From Cloeon dipterum (taxonomy: Eukaryota > Arthropoda > Insecta > Ephemeroptera > Baetidae): 64,000 nucleotides of DNA. The stretch lies in contig NC_088788.1 in the NCBI RefSeq assembly GCF_949628265.1, forward strand, positions 22,182,335-22,246,334, read 5' to 3'. The translations under genes and the position numbers were made by a program. Below the pieces are notes generated by a model. It was not told where the DNA came from, did no database searches, and was given only the letters and a program-made list of their open reading frames with translations. This document shows positions 1-14,200 of the stretch, one piece after another; the stretch's first letter is position 1; every line of letters begins with the position of its first letter.

Positions 1-3000
1 TGCGCGCCTAATACACCTCACTTAGGAGGGAGTCCGTTCCAAACGGAGGTAATTACGGGCCGCGATGGGAGTACCTGTTGCATTAATAATAACCCGAGCA
101 TCGAAACAATAACTGTCAAAAGACTGGACCATCTCTCTTGACTGGTTATGGGGCAATTTTTTAACCACGGTATTCTAATTAGCAGATTGACTGGCTCTCT
201 CGCGAAAAGCAGACTCGCAGGAAAGCGCGGCGCGTTATTTTCTTTCTGTGTGTGTGTGTATGATGCTATCGATTTTTTTCGGCTCTTTCTCACTGCGACT
301 ATGTAGCGTAAACGCGATACACGCCCTTAAAAAAGATTTGGACCCGTTTATTTTGGGCTTGGATTGCGTAAATCACGCGGGTACTTATCTTTTTGCTGTA
401 CACTGCTCTCGGACAAGACGTTTGCAACTTTGAAAAACAAATGCTGGGCGAATCCGCTCTGGTTCTTACCTGGAACAAGTCAAACAAATATTTTGTTAAA
501 TAATATCATCACAAGAATGCAAAAACTGGACTTTCCCACTTTTGAAAGAACTGTAATTTAATTTTGTTTCTATAGATGGCGGGTTTAAAAATCCAAGCAA
601 TTGATTTATTTAAAAGCCTGAAAAAGACTAAATTTTAAAGACCACTTTAATGCTTTATCTCCAACTGAGAAGCAAAAACCTTAATAAAGAATTAAACCAA
701 CGTTGTTTCATGACACAAGGTTTAAAACTTTAAATTAGGAGTATACTAATCCGTCGAAAAAGCAGTTATATTTACCGGAATTTCCGTGAAAGCTTGAATA
801 CATTTACTGAAAAAATGTCGCAAACTCAATCAATTAATTGAAAAAATTGGCGCTGCTCCATAATGAACTAAACCTTAAGCAATGTGTATTTTTATTTTAC
901 TTCCAGATTTCGCTGTGAAAAGCCACCGCGTGTTCTCAAGTCAAGTTTGATATACGTGTTCTCTACTTTTTGCCTGGCCTGCTGTTGCCGCCGCCGTTTT
1001 CGTTGATTGCGAGAGATGTTTATCAGAAGGGAAGAGGCAGAGAGGCTCTCTCTCTCTCTCTTTCTCTTTCTCGAATCTTGAATATATTATGCGGACAACT
1101 CGGCTATTAGGACCATTGACATTTTGCATGCACGAGAGAAGCAGCAAAAAATAAACGAGAGCAACTCCTCCACCTCCTTTCACGGACGTTGTGTTGGTCG
1201 ACGGGTGAAAATTCAGCATCTTTTCAATATTTCTTGTGCGCAGATTATTTTGTACGTTGACGTAATTAAGACTTTCCAGAGCAGCAGGCTGGCCCGCAAA
1301 AAAGCGAGGAAAGGAAGGTGTTAGAGCGCTGTTATATCTTATTTTTTCGAGAAAATAAGAGGTCTGCGGCGCAGCAGTGGCAGCCAGATCGGCTGAAGCT
1401 TTTTGGGCGAGGTTTAAAAATGTAACATGCAAAAAGAGACAAGAAATTTTCGCTGATAAGGACATAATTAATGAGGCGTGTTTCTGCCTTTGAATTATAC
1501 CACGCTGCAGCTAATTTCCTCGTCCGACACCAGAAGAAAGAAAGAGGATTCTGTGTTAATTTCAAGACTAGATGGCGTCGAGCAAAAAAATGCTTCAGCG
1601 GATTTTGTGTTTGCGTGAGTGTCGTCTGACTGTTTCCAACTTGCAGATTCACACTCTGAACGACGATAATTACCAAGCCTACAGGAAATGAAACACCAGA
1701 AGGAATAAATTCTTCTTCGGCACCAAGCGGCTTTGTGTCAACAATAAAATAAATTATATGGTCAACTTCCGCGCTGTTTAATATGAAAAATAAAATTAAT
1801 TACACACGCGCCTCGGGAGAATGAAAAGCACTCCGCTGAAAAAATTCGGCGAGCGCAAAAATGTTGCTCGCAGTCAAGCGTAGTTACCTCACAGGTCCAG
1901 CGCCTTAATTATTTTACGAAAAGAGAAAGCGGAAGGCATTTGATTGGATATTTTTAATTTACCGTGCTACGCAATAAATTATGTCAAACCAATCGGCGTT
2001 TATTTTCACTTATCGTCTAATCTGTGGGTTTTAGGTCAAAAGTCAAGCCAAAATATTGGAAGTAAAAATAAATCAGGAGATGGAAAGCCAGAAGCAATTC
2101 ATTCAAGAGCATTTTGTAACATGTAGGAGTAAAATTCAATCTCGCATCATGTGTCCCCAGCATTCCACTTGCGCCCAGAAGCCCTGATCCATCGCCCTGG
2201 GAGCCAATTTTGAGCCTGTGTATGTGCGTTGCAGTAGCAACCTCAGTGTGATGGTAAAGTTAATGGGCCTGCAGCAAAGCAGTCGGTCCTAAAACTGTCA
2301 GGAGCGGTCCAAAATGTAAATTCTGGCTGGGCCCGACGCGCAGGGGCAGCTAACGAACCCCGAGGTATGCATGCGCGCATTCCTGTGGGACGGCATTTTA
2401 CCTACAAAAATAGATCAAGAGCGCGAGGAATTTTCATGACAGTACTCGTGGGCATGCACGAAAAGTTCTAAAACGTTTAATTGTCTGCTCTTGGTGCCGT
2501 CAACAGTTGACGGGCGCAAAGGGGGCCCGGCATTCCCCTCGCTATAAATGAGCAATTTGCACATGCAGGATTATTATCATTGTCGAAAAACCTCACACGC
2601 GTGCTCGTGCACGAATTAATGCGCATAGTTTGCATATTGTGTGCAATATCATCGCTACCTATACGGTTAGCATACGAAAGAAATGTCCTTAAATTTATTT
2701 TATTTACTCTCCTTCGTCTTTTTTTTACTGTTACATGTTTAAATGAATTCTCTTCCAAATTCGACAAATTTTTTTATTAAAAAATTTAAAAGACCTGCCT
2801 AATTTGAAAATATTTCATGCTTAAAGCTCTGCGGGCTAGTTTGTAAGCTTCCATAATTGCATACCATATACACGTTGATTGAGGCGCTAACTTAATAGAT
2901 AGTGAATTGGAAAGTCGTAAGATATCCGATCTGATCAATCCCGAAATCTTGTGCAGAGCCAACAAGAGTGGACGTAGTTTTTAAAAAACCTGAGCTGTCC

Positions 3001-3127
3001 TGGTGCGGCTGGATTTATTCATACGCTTTTTGTCACTACACGACCATTGGCTGTGTTTGGCGAATAAAAGAAAAAAGAGCGAAAGAAAGAAAAGAAAGAG
3101 AGACGGGACGCGAACTCCACGTACTGC

Positions 3128-3130
<3 letters not shown>

Positions 3131-3170
<40 letters not shown>
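3131..3170. repeat. (GA)20 microsatellite
   Basis: A perfect 40-base GA dinucleotide run. It sits in a purine-rich stretch (about 3065-3170) and makes spurious Arg-Glu or Leu-Ser repeat open frames. A complementary TC run lies about 780 bases further on. Confidence 0.95.
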
Positions 3171-3173
<3 letters not shown>

Positions 3174-3951
3174 GTCCGTGTAGCTCTTTTCTTCGGCGAT
3201 GTTTGCTTTTTGGCCATGATGTAGCGAGCCAGTAATACTGCTGCTAAACTGGACCCAAAAGACGTCTGCGAGATGTAGTAGCCTCTTCCCCATTACCATA
3301 CAATGAAACTAGCCCTCTAGTCATACGTACGGAGAAGAAAAAAGCACGACGGAATAATTTAAATATTATTATTTGCTAACAGGACGGCGCGCCGAGAGGA
3401 GCATTCTTGAATTTCGCGAGCGAATTTAATTAAATTCCTCTTTCTCCACAGGCTTGTTTCGGTGTTATTTCAACAATTGAAATTCGCGCTCCAGTAGATT
3501 GTATAAGTCACCGACGACATTTTATAGTTTCTTATTCGTCTAGACGAAATGAATTGCAAATATTCTGACCTCTTCATTATCGTCTCTTGAAGAAAAATCG
3601 AGGCTCCACTGCCCTTTATTAAAAATCGCATTGAAATTAGATCTATGTGAGTAGTTTGGATTCGTAAATCCAAAACAAATTTCTCAAACACTCATATGCG
3701 CTTCAATTACAAGAATCACGTTTGATAATTTATATGCCGTTTCTAAACTACTTCCTGATTTTAATTAAACAAAATTTATTTGCTCATAGACGTCGAACGA
3801 GAATTATAAATCCCGGTCGGCGTTTCAGCACTTCGCGCTCCATTGTGCCGAGCGGAGCAAAGAGAATCTGATTATGCCGCGCGCAGAACGGTTCTTTGCC
3901 TTTTGATTCATTTATTTGCTGCCGTGCCGAAAGATACCCACCGTGTGTCGC

Positions 3952-3952
<1 letters not shown>

Positions 3953-3990
<38 letters not shown>
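3953..3990. repeat. (TC)19 microsatellite
   Basis: A perfect 38-base TC dinucleotide run. It is the strand complement of the GA run at 3131-3170, so the two could pair as a long-range inverted repeat in a transcript. Confidence 0.95.
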
Positions 3991-3995
<5 letters not shown>

Positions 3996-6900
3996 TTATT
4001 TTAATATCACTGCTCCCAAGGAATAAAAATTAAACTGCGGAGAGAGTATTGTTGAACGCACGCTCTTTAATAACGTCAGTACTTATTTAGTGGTGGCGAA
4101 GGAGATAATATGAAATATTTGGTTACATGGTAGCAATTTTAGTGTAAAGAATTTCATGTTGCCCAGATGGTAATCAGTGGATTCTCCTCTCTTCTCGTGC
4201 ATTCCAAACTGCCTTAATAATTTTGACTGCTGGCCCGGCTAGCTTGAGACTACTAGCATGGCCGTAGGACAAACTGCGGCTGAGGTAGCAGCGGCGCTCT
4301 TTCCTTTCTTTCACAGTTTTTCTCTCGCGCGGCTTATCGCCGAGTATCATCGCGATTATAAATTAAAACTCTGATCCCTTCATGCCACTTTGTCCCTCAC
4401 TCAATCGGTGAGTCTTACATGGTACCTACGACGCACACAAAGTGACAAAATATTCTTATTTTGCACGCTTTACGACTTCGTAAAATTTGAGCCTTTGTTT
4501 TGATGAATGATAAACATTTAAAGAGCCAAACCTGGAATGTTCTGTGCACGGACTGCAGCTAGCTTGTTTTGCTGTTCTACGAACAGGATGCGCGAATTCC
4601 TGCATGGAATAATCGAATCTCGATTTGGGTGGCTCAGGATGTGGACGTGAAATTTGTAGTAAACGGCGTCTTCTGTACATACACACGTTTTGTATGTATT
4701 TATAAATATACTTTTGATACGTATAATAGGAGCGGCCACGGCGAGTGAAAGAGTGAAACACGACTTGCCAGCAGTGGGTCTTGGTCAGACAATGGAGCTG
4801 CAGAGCTCTCCTCGGCGCGTCCTCATCTTCACACCATCACCTAAGCCTTTACACTTCTAATCGCGCTGCATTTATTCAATGTGTACAACAACAACAACGG
4901 CCCGCGTGTCATCTCGCGCTTCAAAAATAAATAAGCTGCAGGCACACTCTGACGATTTTTCGACACAAAAGAAATTACAAACAGTTATATGCATCCACCG
5001 GAATATTAAAAATATCCGACCAAGGAAACATGAGAAATCTCTTCCACTTAATCAGCTGCCTTCTTTTTCAACTTTCTTAATGGCACGCATATTTCTTGGT
5101 GATGGCACTATCGTGTCCGACACGGAATTCGCGATTCACACCTCGCCTCGCGGAAAGATGAGACGCGATTGAGGCCTTTCAACCCTTTGGTGTTGCGAAG
5201 ACCTTGTTAACATAAGGGCAGTGAAAAATAATTTACCTAATTTCATTTCACCAGCAACCAGTCCTCCTTAAAATCATTGATGAGATGAAAAAAATCTGAA
5301 GGCGCGAGTTTTTCGTGCAATATGGAAACTCGTCGCCGCGAGGTAACTGACCCAGCGGCTGTCAATGAGTACCGTATTTCTTCAATTCGATCGGAGAGGC
5401 TTCAAATTATTTTCACCGCTCGTTGATGCTGCGCATGCAAATTGATTCTATTTTTGTGCGACCGTTCAGCCGATAACGGAGCTTTAACTTGTCGACCCCT
5501 ATAGCCGGCGTCAGATTTATGGAAACAGAATATTTCCGTGGAAGAACTGTGAAATATGTATAGAATGTGCCTCTCACACAGGCTTTATTTGCACTTGAGG
5601 AAATAACACGAGGCAGTGCGCTCGGCATAATGAGCCGTGGGGTTGGTGAGAGAGGCGGCGTTTTTTTGCTTGATAATGATATACAGCCGAGATCCATATC
5701 GGCGAGAAAATTATTATTTTTGAAATAAACGCAGAAACTAAGTAGAGGAGCGGTGCAAAAAAAAGCGACGATATGTTATTGCATGAATCGGCGTACACGG
5801 GTACGCAGAAATAACTCAAGTTGCGCCTTTGTGCGCGTGGTGGAGCCGAATCGCGAAAAATGAGAGTTCGGTTGTGGTAGGTGTAATGGAATTACAATGG
5901 GCCATTCGTATACAGGTACATGCGCTCATGAAATATTTCCTCTCTCATTGCGCGTATTCAGCACCGCAATTTCAGTCGCCTGAATTTAATTATTGCCATG
6001 GCTGCTCAGCGGGAAGTGGATTTCGCGAGTGTTCCTCATGGCGGATTGAATAAAGTACAACCTTCAACGTGGACGAATTTTAATTCTAAATTGATATCGT
6101 ACTGAAACGCATCGGCATCTGCTGCTGACAATGAGATATGAGAAATTAACGTTTTTATTCAGCATTCACACAATGGAGTTGCCTTCGTGTTTTGCTTTTC
6201 AACAAAAAGTCCTTAGCAATGAAGCCAAATTTGCCATTTTTGGTCAATAGGGTCAATAGTTAATTCTTAAAATGCAAAAGGTATGTTTTGGAAATTTGAA
6301 TATTTTATCTACACGTAAAAAAATGTTTATTGCCTCATTTTCGCACGGAAAACGATAATTGGTCTCAACTTTTTTGTTCGAATACAGTACATTTAAATTA
6401 TTTTTTCATAAAAATTCAAACTTAGATTTGTATCTCAGCATGTTTTTACCTCTGCAACTCAACTTGTCCAGGTTTCGAGAAAAAATGTCAAACATTAAAT
6501 TCTATCACTTACGAGTTCTCCGAGTTCTCTCAAGAACGCAGCCTCTTCCTTCGGCCATAATTTCCAAGTCTCTTAGTGTTGAATATCATCACATATATAG
6601 AAATCAATCCCGGCGTGTTTTCAGTCTGGGATGTGTGAGTGGTTTTGTTTATCTGATTCTCGGTGCAGGAGGAAGAAAAAATGGAAAAGAAGTTCATCAC
6701 TCACTCAGTCACTTTGGTTGGTGGTGCGCAAACAATTCGGGCCGCGCAGTTCTTCGCTCAGTGCGCGCGGCTCTTGAGCGCGGCGAATATTCATGTACTG
6801 TTATTACTATGGGCAGCATCATTTATCTTTTGGTGCGTACTTGACTTTTTTGATTACACGGTGATGGTAATAATAAATATCCCATATGAGAACCTTTTGC

Positions 6901-8092
6901 ACCAAAGTTAATTTTAATTAGATTTTCATACTATAATTACATCACATTTATTGTGATGGCGACGTTTATAATAAATAATACGCGGCGAAGGAGATCTTTG
7001 CCAGCTTTTCAAGCCGAGAGAGAGAAAGAGCCCACAACGAAAATTTTAATTACCTTTTTTATGCTCGCAGCCTCGCCTTGCGTCTGCTCTTGCACGCAGC
7101 ACGTGAAGCCGCCGTGCTTCGGAACACTGGCAGAAGCCGAAAATAAAACAAATCTGGGTCTCTCGCTTTTTTCGCCAATCCGAATTTCCAGACCGCATTC
7201 CCGCGGCCTGAAATGTGTCAAGCTTACGCGAAGAGTTCATAAAGCGGCCAGCTGCAATGTTGATCTTTCGCGGAATCGGCGAAAACTTCTCGCAGAAGCA
7301 TCTGCGTAGGCACCCAGCAGAAAGAATAATTGTCTCTTGCTCGTTATAAGGTTTCCATTTGAGGAACATTGGCTTTTTGAATTTTCTCCTTCACGGTCGG
7401 AAATGCAAAGCTCCGCCACCACCGTATAGAGAAGCAACCATATTTAAAAGCAATTCTAATTCTACGGACTTCGGAAAGCGATTCTGGGCACATGCCAAGC
7501 CGCCAGGTCTTTCGTTTGAGTGTATCGCATCTTGGAAAGTGACGAGCAGATCTCATGCCAAGTCGCTTCATCTGCGATGATCAAAAGAAGCAATCTTTCA
7601 TTTTTAACGACTCGAAAAGTAATTGATTGACGAGTCTGAAGGGTCATTTAGTCGCACTCTGGAAAATCAGCCCACGATCATAACTCGGCCGTCCAACGCA
7701 TGTGTGTGTCTGTGTGTTTGCACGCGAGAAGCACATAGGGAGTTCGCATAACAAAACAAATCACATCGCACCAGCAGACTCCACTTATTATAATAATGTG
7801 TCATGTAGGCATTAAATTCAATTTATTTTCCCGCTGACTCGTTGCATTATGCACACTCAGAAGAGCAATTTGAAGAAATTCATGCGTTCTTGCGCAAGTG
7901 GCAAGAGACGGGAAAGAGTAAATAAATATTAAATTCATAAATGCACCCATGAAAACTCGCACTTCTTGACACAAGGCAGCGCGATAAAGTGCAAGTGCAA
8001 GAGACGGTAATGCATAAATAAATCGATCATGTGTATTTTATTTTCGCGGCACAGGATGATTTCAATTATCTGTACAAGCACCTCACCTTGCC

Positions 8093-8207
<115 letters not shown>

Positions 8208-11200
8208 CGCCGCCGCGACTAATATTTATTTACATTGGCAGTAGTCACGATGGTGTGCGTATGTATGTGCATATCTGGCCGAGAGATGAACGAAATGAAT
8301 GACGTGAGGCAATTGTATAATTTTAAAAGCAGTTTTTTCAGATGTGAGAGATGGATGGAGTATCATGAACGACTTCCTCTGCGTTCTCCGGCTTAAATGG
8401 CAAGTTTAATTCTTGCGAAATTCCATATTTTACTTCTCAACTTGATACTAATGAAGCAGTTGAATACTAAATTTGCTTCAAAGGAAGATCCTCCACTCAT
8501 TTGCTAAATATGAAATTATATTTACTTTCCTTTCCCATTCAAAATTTACTACTCAAAGACGTGTGAAATATTATTAATTATTCATCCGACCGCAGAAGGA
8601 TCAAGAAAGATGTACTTGTCTTCCAGGTTGTACGCTCGGCCTGACAATAAACAACGTTTTACTCATTTCCCTAATTAAAAGCGAGCGTGCATGTGTGCGT
8701 GGTGGCATTCGAGCAATGAGTGCATATTGAGCGCAGGCTATAAGACGCTCAAGAGAGCAGCGAAGAAAATTACTTGATCTCGCACTCTTGTGCCGCCGTG
8801 TCGTCCAATCAAGGCGCGCCCGATTCTCAGAAATCGGCCCCTGCACATCTAGGAGCCGAGCTGTGAATGCTAATTGTCAATTATTTATTTATTTTCTTAT
8901 TTTCGCCAGCAGCAGGTTTGATTTGTGTATTCACCCGAGGCGACCGCTGCCGCCGCGGACGTGCTCTTCGAGTCAAAGACCACGCGTGCATGCGAAATCC
9001 GCCTGTCTGCTCCAACGCTAACAATGCGAATTAGGCGCACCGTTTGGGCATTTCGCTGCGTGGATTGCGTTGCTTATCTCTTAGGCGAGCGCGGAATAAC
9101 GAATCAGCCGTGAGCATCAGTCATTCAGCGTGGGTGTAAATTTATCTAATTATATTCATTATTAAGAGACCTGCAGTGCAGAAAACCCCTATGTGGAATC
9201 GCCGAGAACAAATGCAATTTACACTCAGAATGTTTGTTTATTCCGGATCAGCAAGGCAACGATACTCCTTGGATCTTCACATTCAAATTAAAAAAATCAT
9301 TTTAAAAAAGAGAAAATCGTATGTTTCAGATCAGAGTTTTTGGAATTTTATTTAGTAGATTTTCCACCTCACGATAGTTAAATCTGGCGAAAAGAATTCA
9401 ATGTTGTTTAAATTGGCGATTAATTTAGCTATCAAAGGAAAAAATGCGACACTTTTGACTGGCTCCATGCATGACTCATGCGTACCTATCCAAAGCTTGC
9501 AAGCAACGCGAATTAAGAGGCGTACTAACGACAAACTCGCAAGTGTGTGATCGCCAAACATGGTCTATCTCACTCACAAATCGCACAAATCACTTGAACA
9601 TTATGGTCCAGGACCATAATCGTAACAATAACACGCTTTGAAAGCGGCTGCTGCTGCATCGTACATAGCGAGTCGCCGCCGCGGTAATGTTCGCCATCAT
9701 TTTCGGCAGGCACAAGCGGAGGAAAAGCAAATATGCAAGCGGCGAGGTATTTGCACGCCCACTTAGCGATATTTCTGTGACTGCTCCGTGTGTTTTCAAC
9801 TCTGGTTGCTTTTGTTTTTCTGAGGCCGTCGCTCTCCTCTTGCGCACCGGTTTGTTATCCACACCATCGTATATATAAAATGCGTCCACATGTCTGTGTG
9901 TGCCTGTCGAGAGAACGAGAGGTCCTTTTTTTGGGCTCTGGTCCGCGTTTTCAGACGCAAACTGCGCGTGCATCTGCACAACAAATCTGCTATTCTATCA
10001 ATATGAGCTTGAGTCCATCGCATGGAATTTGGTGTGATTCTTTAGAGAGCTGAAAATATTTTCAACTGTAGACACACATGAAATACATTATGCGCATTCA
10101 AAGCGGATAGGAATAAGCACTAGAAATATCAAATCGGTACGTTTTACAATTTCACGCGTGGAAAATTCTGCTGAAAATCGACCGATCTCAATAGTACAGA
10201 TTCGTTCCGTTTGCTTCAGTGAGAAAAACTCGGCGCTTGCCAATTCGTTTTATTGATTTAATTGTATGCTTTTTGTTTCCCTCCTTCGTCGGACGCACAA
10301 TAGGACCAACATTCCGGGTGAAATTCAGTCATGCAACGTTTCGGCCCAAATAAAAAGGGCGATTCAAAGAAACGTGTAGTCGGTGCACCAGCAGCTCGGC
10401 GTGTACTTAATCTTTTTTGAGGCTTTCATACTCACACAAAAAGCAGCAGCTTTCGGTCTCTCAGCAGCACTGTTACAGTAGCAATGGTACTTCTTCTTCT
10501 CTCCTCCGCTGCTCCGTCGTCCTCTTCTTCTTTTTATTATTTTTATTGTGTATCATCTGCGTTATTTAAGATTTACATCTCACAGCAAGGTTCGCATAAT
10601 ACAAGGCTCGCCAGCGCGCACACAATGGGCAAATCCAAATAAAACATTCTTTGGGGCGGTATCTCTTGGAAAACGTTTTATATATATTATGAAAATCCAG
10701 CCAGCCCGCTTGCTGCCTGCCCACCAGTGCATACATACAAACGTCCAATTACCATATCACGGCAAAAAAGTAGCATGGGAGCTAAATTATTGAAATAATA
10801 AAACATGAGCCGGGCTTTATTTTATGTATCTCATACTGAGAGCACCATAATGCTTTAGCCAGAGCTACGGTCGAAATTTCCCGTGGAGCATAAACGGTCC
10901 AGCAGCGCGGTCGTTTGCTTAATACATACAACGGACCATTTGGAAAGTTCCTTCGCACGCAAAGTTCCGCCAACTTTCTGAGCAAATATGCAACGAATTG
11001 AAATATTGCGATAATTTAGTGAAAGGAAATCTAATGAGTTATGAATTAATAACGATGAAAGCCGTAAGTAGGTCTTATATTGCCAAAAATAAGAAACTAA
11101 ATTGATTTGCAAAAGCGGCATGATTTATGATAAATGTGTGAATGAAGCGAAAATTGGGAGTGGCTGTGGCCATTAGATGAGAGTAAAGAAGATGATTACA

Positions 11201-14200
11201 TCTCTAAGTCCAAGAAGGATGATTGCCGGTGTTCAGGCCATTGAACACACGGAGCAAAATTGAAGTCTATACCATATATGCAGTAAATCATGCAAAAAGT
11301 TGAGACACACTCAATGCGTGCAAACGTTTGAAAATTTGCCGAGAGCCACCTGGGTCACTGTTAAATTCCTGCCTCAGGCCGTCAAGTGTTTTGACATTTT
11401 ATTAATTCTGAAAGGAATGTTCATCCTAAATATTTCATGAACATAATACCGTCCTGAGAACCTAAGAGTGTCTCGTCACACACACCCGACGTCACTCTCA
11501 CTTATTCCTCGTAGCGGGCGGCGGCGAATTTAATCTATTAGCCACTAGATTATACGCGACTGGGCTTGAAACAATGAATCGCGTCTCCACAGGCGGCAGG
11601 TGATTCCATAAAACTGCCAAAAATTTCTCACGCGCGGCGTACATATATGTGTGGCACACACTACGTTTGCCGCGCGCATTGTGTCCGTCGGTCGGTTAGA
11701 AAGAGAGCTAGGTGTGTGCTCGGCTCCTTACTTTCCGATCCGGCTGCGCGGCATCAAATGAAGTTGCTGCTACAAAAAAAGAAGAAATCCAACCAAGCAG
11801 ACGACGTCACTTTGAATCTCATCACATTTCAAACCCTAACCCTGTTTCTGCGCGCAGCGAGCCTTTTCATATGTTTACCAAGGGGCAGGCTCACAGGTAT
11901 ATGGTGTTGCTGCGCTGCTGGTGTAAAAAATATTAGATGCCTCTCATTCTCTCTCTCACTCGGTCTGTCCATTTATTATGAAATTTATTCAGCGCACAAA
12001 AGAGAGGCATCAAGAAAGGGAAAATTCTAGTCGCACACTTTAGCACATCGTTGGAGCCGGAGTGAATAAAAAATAGTCCACGGATGGGCACCTGAGACGA
12101 GACGACGACCAACGAGAGTGTGTAAATTTATTTTCGGCTCTTTCGCACGACCGTGTGTGTTATATAAATCGCGAGGAATACTGCGGCAAGCACATTCATA
12201 TATTTTCACGCTGAGTGAGCGACAGCTCTCGGGCTGTGTTGTTGTTTTTAAGAATATTTGGCTGAGCCAGTAAGAAGACTTGATTAACTCAATGAGCGTT
12301 GTGTTAAGTGTCATACGCCTGTTTAATCGCATCTCTAGGAGTCGAATCTGGCAGCTGCCGGAGTAAAACAGGAGGTTCGCAATGAGGAAGAGAGGCTGTG
12401 AAAAGTCTCGCGGATCAAATGATAAGCCCTAATGTTGCGCCTCAATGTGAAGTCGCCTTTGATAACTCAATTTTTACTTTCACCTCGACATTTCTGTGAA
12501 TCCAATATCTTTATCAATTTGGCCCAGTAATTTAAACGTCGCGTGTCTACTAGTTTATTAAATATGTTTTGGCAACTTTTTAAACTTCTCTTTTACAAGG
12601 AAGAAAAAAATACAAATCGCGCCGGATTTTTTTTATTTTTTACCTCACGAATCGCGTTCAAATGTGTGGCTTATTAAAAATATGTTTTTTGGTGCAAACT
12701 CGCCGATTTCAGGTTTGGTCTGTGTGCTTTTCAAAGGTGTTTGACCTGCCGAAAACAAACCGAATGCATAGCAGACGCTGGCTGGCGCGAGTGGCAAGGT
12801 GGCCATATATCAGCAGCGCCAGGGCCAGGCCACCTTCTTTTGGCAGAGTACCTTGATCTCGCAGCGTCGACGCGGGCATGAGAAGTGCCGCCGTCCTCGG
12901 TACTCTCTCCGCCATCAATAATGAAGTTTACAACGTTTTTGGGCTATACACGCATGTGTGTGTGTAGTACACCACATTCGGATGGCTCCTAAAAGGTCAT
13001 AAAATTTTATGTTTTTTAATTTAATCTTCCACACCAGGAGAATAACTAATTACAAAATCCCTGCTCCTTCTCTTCATGATTAGTTTTCGACTCAAAATAT
13101 ATTTCATCTCGCGGGGAAATTATCTCTCTCGCGCGCGCGGCCTGCTAGCTCTGGCCTCGTCCTCCTCTTAATTTTTTTAATAACCAACTTTGCCGCCGCA
13201 GTATCATCATCAACTGCTGCTCGCAGACACATGCTCCTCACCGTCGGACGTTATTATGTATGGCGTTTTAAAGGCGAATATTTTCGATAATCATCTCAAT
13301 AATTACGACCTTCAATTTCTGTTTCAGTAATTATAACAAAATTGCGCAAGCCGCTTGCTCCTTTCCACTGCCTGTCTGATTGGTTTTCGCTCTCTGATCG
13401 CGCGATTGGCATCAAAGGAAAACTAGGCGGTCCACCGGTGCACCAGCTCGATCCAGAGTGCGAAATGCGTGCCGCTGCGTGTACAAGGGGAGTCGCATCG
13501 CGAGAAGGGTAAATCCAAGAATGGCCTCAATTTCACATGCCGAGCCTGAGTCGGTCATGCGTTTAACTGTTGCAAATGTATGCCTGTTGAGAGAAGCCAC
13601 AAACACAGGCAAGACAGATGGAAGATACTCACTACTGATGCAAATAATCACCTGATGTACTTCATTATGGCAATGCACACCAATTTTCCTTTTATTGCTG
13701 GCATATTTTTTGGGGTCAAACTAATACGCGTTGATGCCATCTCTTTTGATTAGACATACAAAAGGCACTTCGCAATTATACTAAATTTCAAAATTCATTT
13801 TTGGAAACCGCTGCAAATTAGAATTTTTTGGCTGATTACACGTGCAAAAATTGATAACCCTTCGATTTGTTTCAAGTCCCTTTTGCTTGTTCGATTCAAT
13901 TAGCATATTCCTCTGTGCAGACTGCGAGAGTGGAAAACGTTCCGTAAAGCCATAAGCTAAATATTCTGTTGCAAAAATGTGAGCTCGGTGCCTCCTTTAT
14001 TCTCCCTGCATTGGGACTATTATTATTCGTTACCTCGTGTTCGCATTTCGTGAACAAGAAGTCCGCTGTATGTAGCTGCTGCGCTGCTATTTGAGCCGGT
14101 TAAAACGGCGCACATAAAATATTTCCCCGTACTCAACGGCAATGTTATTTGAATATGTATGCGGTTGAAGCTCATTATTTTTGCAAAGAGATTCAAATTT

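Noticed and set aside
941-1465. 174-codon minus-strand frame
   Set aside because: It contains a low-complexity CT tract and no domain; its length is possible by chance in locally GC-richer DNA.
2968-3299. Arg-Glu or Leu-Ser repeat proteins
   Set aside because: They are translations of the GA microsatellite in several frames.
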